DNA of 64,000 bases from Bacteroidales bacterium. Its GTDB lineage: Bacteria > Bacteroidota > Bacteroidia > Bacteroidales > UBA932. The stretch covers positions 1 through 64,000 of the forward strand of contig JAQYTJ010000055.1 of assembly GCA_028724885.1 (NCBI GenBank). Direction: 5' to 3'. Positions 37,043-45,456 of the stretch are shown here, one piece after another (the stretch's first letter is position 1; each line of letters opens with the position of its first letter). The notes under the pieces are model-generated. The model searched no databases, was not told the DNA's origin, and was given only the letters and a program-made list of their open reading frames with translations. The translations under genes and the position numbers were made by a program.

Positions 37043-38332
37043 ATGAGGCTTTTTTCAAAATTCGCGCTTCTGGCGACAGTCATCATGGCTTGTTGTACGA
37101 ATCTAGGGGCGCAAGAAAAGATTCTCCAGGGCAAGACTCTCTGGACTCTGTTTGACAGCCTGGGTGATACCAATGACTGGCAGAACCGTTTCAGCGAGTT
37201 GAGTGGATGCACATTCTATTCTAAGCTCAACCGACGTAATCTTTCGTATGGAGGCACGAATTCAGCACCTCAGACCATGAACGGAACCCTCGGCAGGGCG
37301 AAGCTGCTGGTCTCTCTCAAGGACAGCTTGCCCATCGATATCGTTATGATTTCTAACACTAACGATATAGCATTCGCTGATCCGGTAAAGGGAGTCGATG
37401 GAAGCATTGAAGACCGGCCTTGGATGCAAGGGAGCAAGCGAACCGTGCACAAGGGCTGTTTCGCATCGGAGGATGAGGCTAGGCGGTACGGCAAAAAGAA
37501 CCTGCGCAAAATCCTAAGATTTAGCCCTATGGAATCGCGTGCGGCAGGGAACATGCTAGTCTTTCCTTACTTCAATCCAGGTCACATCGGTAACCGCATA
37601 GAAGTAGTCAAGCCATCGGCCAATGGTGGAGATGTAAATTTCCAGATAGGCAAGAATCGCCTTAAAATCAGCATCCCCGGCGGCATGGACTCCGACCGGA
37701 CCAGTATATGGCTGGCATCCCAATTCTACGGCGCTGGCTGGACTGCGGTTGATAATGGGGACGACAGCTTCACCATTTCATATTGTTATGACAAGGACAA
37801 CAAGGTGAGCGTTGACCCTCTTGACACCGGGCTGGAACTCATCGTAAGCGAGACTCCTGAGGTCAAGGAATATATTTTATTCTTTACAGGCAAGGATGCG
37901 TCTGACTGGAGGGATGTCAGATGCTGGACGGAGCATGTCAGCTTATGGTCTTGCTACAAGGGTTTGATGGAGTATCTGCAAAGCAACCTGCCAGATGCTC
38001 AGATATTCTGGTTTCTCCCTTCGTATTACAACTTCGATTTCGATGCCCCAGAGTTTCTTGCACAGGACGGTAAGATTGACAAGGAGGCTTACTGCAGGTC
38101 TGACAGATATCTCAGGTGGAAGAAACTGTCTGAAATGCAGATGGAGATTGCCGCTCACTACGGTGCAGGCATCCTGGATGTCGGCAAACTGTGCGGTATA
38201 AGCCTCGACAACGTAAGGGAATATTACAAGCCCAAGAATCCTCATCCTTTAAAGGCAGGATATGATCGCTGGGCATCTGCATTGTATGAGATTTTCAAGT
38301 CAGGCAGCGTGAATGCGCCAGATGGCAAGTAA
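37043..38332 (+). CDS. SGNH/GDSL-like hydrolase, secreted
   Basis: Signal peptide, TLWTLFDSLGDTNDWQNRFSELSG, NLSYGGTNS, MISNTNDIAF, C-terminal NPHPLKAGYDRWASALYE. Confidence 0.65.
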   Translation: MRLFSKFALLATVIMACCTNLGAQEKILQGKTLWTLFDSLGDTNDWQNRFSELSGCTFYSKLNRRNLSYGGTNSAPQTMNGTLGRAKLLVSLKDSLPIDIVMISNTNDIAFADPVKGVDGSIEDRPWMQGSKRTVHKGCFASEDEARRYGKKNLRKILRFSPMESRAAGNMLVFPYFNPGHIGNRIEVVKPSANGGDVNFQIGKNRLKISIPGGMDSDRTSIWLASQFYGAGWTAVDNGDDSFTISYCYDKDNKVSVDPLDTGLELIVSETPEVKEYILFFTGKDASDWRDVRCWTEHVSLWSCYKGLMEYLQSNLPDAQIFWFLPSYYNFDFDAPEFLAQDGKIDKEAYCRSDRYLRWKKLSEMQMEIAAHYGAGILDVGKLCGISLDNVREYYKPKNPHPLKAGYDRWASALYEIFKSGSVNAPDGK

Positions 38333-38526
38333 GCCCAGCCGCCTTATCCGGAATTTGGAATCTCTCGGATCTTTGCCTCTTTAAAACAAGATTTTGGACT
38401 TGGCTCGATTTTATTGCCGAAGTGAAATATTTTCCTTCGGAAGGTATTGCTTTTAAATTTTATTTTGTTATTTTATAGCAAAATATTTTTGACCACATAT
38501 TTAACAATATTAAAAAATTTAATAAC

Positions 38527-39339
38527 ATGAAAAAGATATATTTTTTTACTGGTAATTGTGGCTATTTGCCCGCTATTTATCAGATGCTCGGATTCAATTG
38601 ACACTGAATTACCTAATAAAGAAAGCAGCAAAGTTCGAGTTTCGTCTTTCGCCTTTTTTGATAACGAAATAGGTCGTTATGTATATGATGATTCTAATGC
38701 TAAAACGAGAGGTGAAATTATTAATGTTGCAGAAAAAGAAGCAATCGAAAGAGAGAATAGGATATTGGATTCACTAGCTCTTTTGCAAAAGAGAACAATT
38801 TGAAATTTTCGGTAAAATATGTCAATATGCAGAATGCAAGTGGGGAATATCCTAGATTCAATTCAGCGGATGATAGCATCGGTACATCGGATCCTTTCTT
38901 CCCTGATGATCCGTCGGATTCGGCAGTTGTCGGGGGAAGTTACTCTGTCGTTAATGCGACTCTTCTGGACGATCGGCAATACCCACCGTTATCCCTTTCC
39001 TATAATGACTACTCTCAAAATTATTTCTCTGCCACGCTTAGTGCTACATTTACGTATAGTTCTAGTGGATTCATATATGCAATTTATCAAACTGTAGTAT
39101 ACCATAATGTATCATGTAGGACACCATCTTCATTAGTAGTATTGAGCGGGATAACGGATCATTCGCCGGAGAATATTCAGAATCAGCGAACTGCGTTTTC
39201 TGAGAGGACTTGTTTTGAAAGGGTTGATGAAGTGGAACTTTATTATTCTTCTTCTGAATTACAAAAACAGAATATAAAATGGCAATGTAATTTTCTATTG
39301 TTCTATTTTGTCGAGGATTTTCAATATGACACAATTTAA
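38527..39339 (+). pseudogene. Putative lipoprotein gene split by two apparent homopolymer indels
   Basis: Removing one T from T7 (38541-38547) gives MKKIYFLLVIVAICPLFIRCSDSIDTELPN; adding one A at 38787-38790 joins the two ORFs as LLQKENNLKFSVKYVNMQ. Confidence 0.65.
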
Positions 39340-40006
39340 GCATGACAATTTTATGATGGTCATGAGATATTCAGGGATCATAATATTTTTTCTTGCTGTA
39401 TGTCTGTCCCATTGTTTTTCATTGAATGGATGGGCTGGGAAACCAGAGTACCCAGCGATTTTCTTTAGTTGCAAAATGGAAACAGGAAGCAACGGGACTC
39501 GTCTGGTCGCTCTGTTGGTGAAGCCTGACTCGGTTGTTTCTAAAAAGATAAATGTTTCAGATGACAAGATTGCCCCGTTTTCAGATTTCCTTTACGAGAA
39601 GGGAGTCTACAATGTCTCTGTAGCAGTATTCAATGCAAAGGATTCACTAATCAATGCTTTCGAAAGGCGCTTTTTCATTTCAGGAGAGGAAACTGGAGTT
39701 CACTGCACCATTCGATATTCAATCAGGGATTACAAATTCAATCTCTTGGAAAAGAATGTTTTTGATAGCAGAGAGTCTCTTATGGGCAGTGAGCATGGCA
39801 TGCTCGTCATAGAAAAACATTATCCTTCGGAACTGAAAGGTAAGTACGATGCGAAGGATGAAGATGTAAGAAGTTCTGAGCCTATGACTTTCCCAGATGA
39901 CTGGACGACTGATGTGCGAAGCCACTATGGAAATGAGCCGATTGAAAATAAAATGAAAAAAAAGAAGGAGATAGACCCTACGCCAGATTATTCCCGGCTT
40001 CTATAG
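39308..40006 (+). CDS. Hypothetical protein with N-terminal signal/TM segment
   Basis: ORF with hydrophobic RYSGIIIFFLAVCLSHCFSL near the N-terminus. Confidence 0.5.
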   Translation: MSRIFNMTQFKHDNFMMVMRYSGIIIFFLAVCLSHCFSLNGWAGKPEYPAIFFSCKMETGSNGTRLVALLVKPDSVVSKKINVSDDKIAPFSDFLYEKGVYNVSVAVFNAKDSLINAFERRFFISGEETGVHCTIRYSIRDYKFNLLEKNVFDSRESLMGSEHGMLVIEKHYPSELKGKYDAKDEDVRSSEPMTFPDDWTTDVRSHYGNEPIENKMKKKKEIDPTPDYSRLL

Positions 40007-40032
40007 CATCCTTTCCGAAAAACGAAAACTAG

Positions 40033-40070
40033 GCCGACTAAAAAGCGATTTTTAAGTCGGTCTCTTTTTT
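40033..40070 (+). terminator. Rho-independent-type terminator
   Basis: GCCGACTAAAAA-GCGA-TTTTTAAGTCGGT stem with one bulge, followed by a T-rich tract (CTCTTTTTT). Confidence 0.65.
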
Positions 40071-40272
40071 ATAGACTACAGAGGCGGAGACAGCTATCCT
40101 TCGGGAGGACTCCGCTTGCGAGCCTTTCAGCTCGCTTCGCTCCCACCGTTTCCTACGTGGTCTGCGACCACTTGTTTCCGGCGGGCCCGATCCCCCTGCC
40201 CCTGTCCTGGGGTGGACAGGCCTCCCGAAGGATACTGCCTTCCGCCTTCCGGCTTGCAGAGAAGAGCGGCCA

Positions 40273-41721
40273 TCATATAGGACGCATGCTTCTGTGGTAT
40301 AGCCCCCTCTCGCTTGTCAGAAGTTCTCTGGCGTGGTCCCGATACTGCCTGCTACGGACATTTACGTCAATGCCCCTGTTTTCCTTTCCCTTTAAGCACA
40401 TTCCGCGAAGAGGATATCCTTCGCAGTTCTGTGCCTTATATAACTTAGAGTATCTCTTGTATCCAAGATCGGAGATCCTGACTTTGTATCCAACGTGTGT
40501 CATGTGCTGGCCCATTGGACACACGAAGTAGTCTTCCTTGGCGTTGTAGTACAGATGCTCCGGTAGGAACGGGTTCTTGAGAGTCTTCCGCTTGAGCTCA
40601 GTGTGGAAGAGAGGATACTTTACATATCCCATTATACCGTTCATTTCCAGATATTCGTAGTTCTCCTCGTTGCCATATCCAGAGTCTGCGACAACTTCAG
40701 AACTGAGTTTACCATACCTCTGCTTAAAGGTGTCCATGTGGTTTATGAACATCCCTCAGTCAGTTGGGCGCCAGGACATCGTGTAATGTGTTATGAACTG
40801 ATTCTCTGTGGATATCTGAACGTTGTAACTGGGCTTGGTCTGCCCGTTATTCATCGCCTCCTCTTTCATACGCATAAAGGTAGCATCGGGATTATCTCGT
40901 TACGTTTTTTCTCCCCTCCCGAAAAGCTTTCATACGCATAAAGGTAGCATCGGGATTAGTCTTGCTGTAACTGTTACGCTTGCCGAGAGTGTCCAGCTTG
41001 TCATTGTACTCCTTCATCTTGGCGGCATGCGCATCTTCCACCTCGGACATGTCCTTGCGCAGGCGCTTGTCGCTGATGCCTCTTCTGCCCATCTCCTTAA
41101 GTATCTTCTACGTGCGTCCCGTCTTCTCTTCCGGAGTCATCACCTCTGTTTTTTCTTCTCCGAGTTCCAAGCCCAGTTCCTTCTCGGCTTCGGCAAGGAT
41201 TGCCTTGACTTTCTTGTCTAGTTTGTCTCGGTTGGTCTGGGTCGCCTTTTTCCATACGAAGGTATACTTGTTCGCATTGGCCTCAATCTTAGTTCCATCC
41301 ACGTACTGCACATCCAGGCTTATGATCTTCTGGTCGACCAACATCTTGACAACCTGGGTGAAGATTTCGTCAATAACTTTCGGAGCCTGTTCTTGCGGAA
41401 CAGGTTGATGGTGTTGAAGTCGGGCGTCTGCATGCCAGACAGCCACATGAAGTTCACGTCACGTCTCAATAGGGACTCCATCTTCCTACCGGAGTATACA
41501 ATCTGGAGGTATGCGTACAACACCACCTTGGTGAGCATCCTGGGGTTGTAGCTGCTCGCACCTCTTCCTTCGTAAGAAGCCTCGATAACGCTCAGGTCAA
41601 GGTTGTCCACCACTGCATTCAGGACTCTGACTGGGTCATTCTCTGCTATGAAATCACCCAGACAAGGTGGAAATAGGAGATTATCGTTTTGATTGTAAGA
41701 TTTAAAGATTACCTTTGCCAT
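40273..41721 (-). pseudogene. Degenerate IS1182-type transposase
   Basis: Fragments: [128 protein letters not shown]; interrupted by frameshift and stops. Confidence 0.88.
40863..40960 (+). repeat. Direct repeat, 65-bp offset, within the transposase remnant
   Basis: CTTTCATACGCATAAAGGTAGCATCGGGATTA occurs twice, about 65 bp apart. Confidence 0.85.
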
Positions 41722-41787
41722 TGCTTGATAGAGGTTTATTTATTTTAATTCGCAAAGACAAGATAGTAATAATCTATCACAAATAAC

Positions 41788-41830
41788 AATAGCTATTCTT
41801 TTGTTAATCAAAGGAATAGCTATTTTTTTA
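41788..41830 (+). terminator. Long stem-loop with T tract
   Basis: AATAGCTATTCTTTTG-TTAAT-CAAAGGAATAGCTATT then T-rich; 16-bp arms with one mismatch. Confidence 0.65.
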
Positions 41831-41847
41831 TCTTTCCCTGATGCCTG

Positions 41848-41955
41848 ATGAGCTACCTGGCAACTCGGGTCGTCACAACAAAAAAGGAGGATGACCTCTA
41901 AGTCCATTTGGACTTTTTAGTCTTTTTTCGCTTTTATTCTATGTCAAACTAATAA
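41848..41955. repeat. ~105-bp dispersed repeat, copy 1, with hairpin core AAGTCC-ATTT-GGACTT
   Basis: Shares ATGAGCTACC..., GTCACAACAAAAAA.GGAGGATGACCTCTAAGTCCATTTGGACTTTTTAGTC... and CAAACTAATAA with 43101-43203. Confidence 0.85.
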
Positions 41956-41972
41956 ATAGGAGGATTGTGGTT

Positions 41973-42059
41973 ATGATGACGAATATGTTGAGACCATTCG
42001 ATAATATGATGGACACACTGTGGAACGAGATGAACAACTGGTCACGCTTCTGGTTCTAA
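41973..42059 (+). CDS. Possible 28-aa small ORF
   Basis: AGGAGG-like sequence then ATG; MMTNMLRPFDNMMDTLWNEMNNWSRFWF*. Confidence 0.3.
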   Translation: MMTNMLRPFDNMMDTLWNEMNNWSRFWF

Positions 42060-42337
42060 AGTTATAGTTTCTACGCCTATGATATCCGGATCTGCGCAAT
42101 CGTAAAATTCGTGGAGAGATGAAACCTTTTGCCATGATTTTACGTTTACTTGTATGCCTTCGGCAATGGGGATGTTTGGGATTTGACAGCATTGATGTCG
42201 GACGGTAAGCACGTGTTTTTAGAAATGGGGCTGGTCAGGGCAGTATATTGTGTTGCGCCTTCTGACGCAAACATGCGTGCCCGACAATTGCAAACGTAGG
42301 AACGGAATCGGCTCTGCATGACGGGGGGTTGGACATC

Positions 42338-42440
42338 AGATCCTGAATCAAGTTCAGGATGACGGGGCGGAACGCTTGGGATGACGGGGTAAATCGTTCT
42401 GGATGACCGGGTTCGCGATGACGGCGTCGGTCGTACAGGA
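42338..42440 (-). repeat. Palindromic repeat unit plus diverged ~22-bp modular units
   Basis: AGATCCTGAATCAAGTTCAGGATG then ACGGGGCGGAACGCTTGGGATG, ACGGGGTAAATCGTTCTGGATG and further degenerate units. Confidence 0.8.
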
Positions 42441-42941
42441 TGAACGTAGTGGAATTTCGCGAAGTGCTGTCGGAGTATGTCCTTCCGGCGGCTCTGCAAG
42501 GGGGTGCCGGTCGACAACGTGGCTCTTGGGAGGCCTCGATGTCGAGACATGCCCTTCCCTACGCACTTCTGAGCAGCCTGCCTCGACATCGTTTTGCGAG
42601 ACACTTCTTCCGGAGGGTTTGAATATACGTATGCAATTCTTTATTGCTTCAGCATCGACAAGGTTTTGTGAAACCTTGAAGAGAGATTTGATTATTCACA
42701 ATCGTGGGCAACGGTGACATTCATTTTAAGTGCCGAGGACACATATTCGCATTGCCGACCCCCGTTCTATGAAACTGGGTGGGCGGCGCAGTCCTTTATT
42801 ACAAGCCAGCCGGTGGCACTATACCGTCGCCCATAAATTCTCGTCCTTCTAATCGAGTTATGCTTTGCGACCACTGCCTCACCGGCAGCCCTGCATTTCA
42901 CGATGACGGTAAAATGAGTTCATTCTTCTTCAGCCATCCGG

Positions 42942-43060
42942 GCTTGACCCGGAATCTGGGCTCGTTTGTCCCCGTCATTCCGGACTCGATCCGGAATCTA
43001 GGCTTGCGAAGAACAGATCCTGAATCAAGTTCAGGATGACGGGGCAGGTCGTTCGGGATG
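42942..43060 (-). repeat. Cluster of palindromic repeats and modular units
   Basis: CCGGGCTTGACCCGG, CCGGACTCGATCCGG and AGATCCTGAATCAAGTTCAGGATG (43015-43038), with GATGACGGGG-type linkers. Confidence 0.8.
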
Positions 43061-43100
43061 ACTTGGTGTATTCTGAAACACAGGGTTTTGGACTTGATCC

Positions 43101-43203
43101 ATGAGCTACCGGGCTGCCCGGGCCGTCACAACAAAAAAAGGAGGATGACCTCTAAGTCCATTTGGACTTTTTAGTCACCCTCTTCTCTATCGCAAACTAA
43201 TAA
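43101..43203. repeat. ~105-bp dispersed repeat, copy 2, directly 3' of recA
   Basis: Aligns with 41848-41955. Confidence 0.85.
43133..43182 (-). terminator. Putative recA terminator formed by the dispersed repeat
   Basis: Minus strand: GAGGGTGAC-taaa-AAGTCC-aaat-GGACTT-agag-GTCATCCTC then CTTTTTTT. Confidence 0.65.
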
Positions 43204-43208
43204 GGACT

Positions 43209-44240
43209 TTAGTCGTCTTTGACGGTCTTGAGGATTTCGCGGATTTTGGCTTCAATCTCATCGCAGACTGCAGGATTGTCCTTGAGATACTGCTTCGCAC
43301 CCTCGCGGCCCTGTGCGAGTTTCTGGTCATTGTAGCTGAACCAAGAGCCGCTCTTTTGGATGATGTTGTATTCTACGCCCAAGTCCACGACTTCTCCAAC
43401 GTGAGATATTCCTTCACCAAACACGATGTCGAACTCGGCTTTCTTGAAAGGAGGAGCCATCTTGTTTTTCACGACCTTCACTCGTGCCCTGTTACCAAGA
43501 GCTTCGTCGCCATCTTTCAGCTGGGTCGTCTTCCTGATGTCCAAGCGGACCGATGCGTAGAATTTTAATGCGTTGCCACCAGTCGTGGTCTCAGGGTTTC
43601 CGAACATGACGCCGATTTTCTCCCTGAGCTGGTTTATGAATATGCAGCAGGTGTTGGTCTTTGCAATGTTTGCCGTGAGCTTGCGGAGTGCCTGGCTCAT
43701 CAGCCTGGCCTGAAGTCCTACCTTGTTGTCGCCCATCTCGCCCTCGATTTCAGCCTTAGGAGTCAGGGCTGCCACCGAGTCAATCACGACGATGTCTACT
43801 GCACCCGATCGAATCAGGTTGTCTGCGATTTCCAGCGCCTGCTCGCCGTTGTCCGGCTGCGAAATAAGGAGCGTGTCCAGATTCACCCCGAGTGCCTTTG
43901 CATATGTCCTGTCGAAAGCGTGCTCGGCATCGATCATCGCTGCGATGCCGCCTAATTTTTGCGCCTGTGCGATGGCGTGAATTGCCAGTGTGGTCTTTCC
44001 GCTTGACTCTGGGCCATAGATTTCAATGATTCTTCCGCGTGGGTAGCCCCCGACTCCCAGCGCATGATCCAGCGCAATGGAACCTGACGGAATCACCTGG
44101 ACATCCCATTGTGGCTGATCTCCCAGCTTCATGATCGTCCCTTTCCCGTAATCTTTCTCAATTTTGTCGATCGTAGCCTGCAGCGCCTTCATTTTCGCGG
44201 CGTTGATTTCTGCAGCCTTATTCTCTCCCTCTCTTGCCAT
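43209..44240 (-). CDS. recA: Recombinase RecA
   Basis: [90 protein letters not shown]. Confidence 0.99.
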   Translation of the reverse strand: MAREGENKAAEINAAKMKALQATIDKIEKDYGKGTIMKLGDQPQWDVQVIPSGSIALDHALGVGGYPRGRIIEIYGPESSGKTTLAIHAIAQAQKLGGIAAMIDAEHAFDRTYAKALGVNLDTLLISQPDNGEQALEIADNLIRSGAVDIVVIDSVAALTPKAEIEGEMGDNKVGLQARLMSQALRKLTANIAKTNTCCIFINQLREKIGVMFGNPETTTGGNALKFYASVRLDIRKTTQLKDGDEALGNRARVKVVKNKMAPPFKKAEFDIVFGEGISHVGEVVDLGVEYNIIQKSGSWFSYNDQKLAQGREGAKQYLKDNPAVCDEIEAKIREILKTVKDD

Positions 44241-44335
44241 AATGCTTATTGTTTAAAATTATTTCAAATTGGGCAAAACGTCCTTTGCTTGTTGCAAAGT
44301 TATCAAAATAACTGAGATTCTGCGATTAAATTTAT

Positions 44336-44343
44336 TAAATTTG
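44336..44343 (+). promoter_or_regulatory. Bacteroidota -7 element (TAAATTTG) upstream of rlmN
   Basis: TAnnTTTG match about 26 bp before the rlmN ATG. Confidence 0.55.
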
Positions 44344-44368
44344 CGAAGGTGCATCATAACGCTTTGGA

Positions 44369-45442
44369 ATGAAAGAAAAACTCCTTGGAAAAACCCCTGA
44401 AGAGCTTAAAGAAGTGGCAGTGGGATTAGGCTTGCCAGCATTTGCCAGCCGGCAGGTGGCTCAGTGGCTATATTCAAAAAAAGCCAGGAGCATAGACGCA
44501 ATGACGAACATATCCAGAAATGGGCGTGAGAGGCTGGCTGCCGCTTTCGATCTTGGAGCGGTGCCTCCGTCGGCATGCCAGGCATCTGCGGACGGCACTA
44601 AGAAATACCTATTCCCGGTGCGCTGCCCCAAGTCTTTCAGGCAGACCACGGACAGTAGCGAGCTGTATGAATATGAAGACAGCTCCGTCGAGGCAGTGAT
44701 GATTCCGGAAGACGACAGGAAGACTCTCTGCGTCTCCTCGCAGGCGGGCTGCCGCATGGGTTGCAAATTCTGCATGACGGGACGCCAGGGTTTTCACGGC
44801 AACCTGTCCGTCTCCGACATCCTGAACCAGTTCATTTCGATTGAGGAGTCGGGGGAACTCACGAATGCCGTTTTTATGGGCATGGGCGAGCCTCTGGACA
44901 ACTATGTCAACGTAAAGAAAGCGATAGACGTGCTAACGTCGGACTGGGGCTTCGCCTGGAGTCCTAAGCGCATTACCCTCTCCACGATAGGCATCGTGCC
45001 GGTTTTGAAAAAATATCTTGACGAGACACGCTGCCATCTGGCAGTCAGCATGCACGACCCTTTCGACGATGAAAGGGGCGAGCTAATGCCGATTCAAAAG
45101 AAATATCCCATTGAGGATGTGATAAGACTTATTAAGCAATATGATTTCACGGGCCAGAGACGGGTCAGCTTCGAATATATAATGTTCTCCGGCATGAACG
45201 ATGACAAGCGTCATGCTGATGCATTGTCCAGGATGCTTAGGGGGCTGGAATGCCGCGTGAACCTCATTAGATTCCATAAAATCCCGGATGCTCCGTTCTT
45301 GACTTCCCCGGATTTGATAATGGAAAAATTCAGAGACAGGCTTTCCAACCAAGGAATCACATGCACCATAAGGGCTTCCAGGGGGGAGGACATATCTGCA
45401 GCTTGCGGAATGCTTGCCGGGAAACATAATCAATCCTATTAA
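44369..45442 (+). CDS. rlmN: 23S rRNA (adenine(2503)-C(2))-methyltransferase
   Basis: Radical SAM CRMGCKFCMTG, FMGMGEPLDNY, ITLSTIGIVP, HLAVSMHDPFDDERGELMPIQKKYP. Confidence 0.97.
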   Translation: MKEKLLGKTPEELKEVAVGLGLPAFASRQVAQWLYSKKARSIDAMTNISRNGRERLAAAFDLGAVPPSACQASADGTKKYLFPVRCPKSFRQTTDSSELYEYEDSSVEAVMIPEDDRKTLCVSSQAGCRMGCKFCMTGRQGFHGNLSVSDILNQFISIEESGELTNAVFMGMGEPLDNYVNVKKAIDVLTSDWGFAWSPKRITLSTIGIVPVLKKYLDETRCHLAVSMHDPFDDERGELMPIQKKYPIEDVIRLIKQYDFTGQRRVSFEYIMFSGMNDDKRHADALSRMLRGLECRVNLIRFHKIPDAPFLTSPDLIMEKFRDRLSNQGITCTIRASRGEDISAACGMLAGKHNQSY

Positions 45443-45456
45443 AACGAACCTGACGA

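Noticed and set aside
42338-43060. CRISPR array in the 42-43 kb spacer
   Set aside because: Repeats are palindromic and irregularly spaced; no consistent repeat-spacer periodicity.
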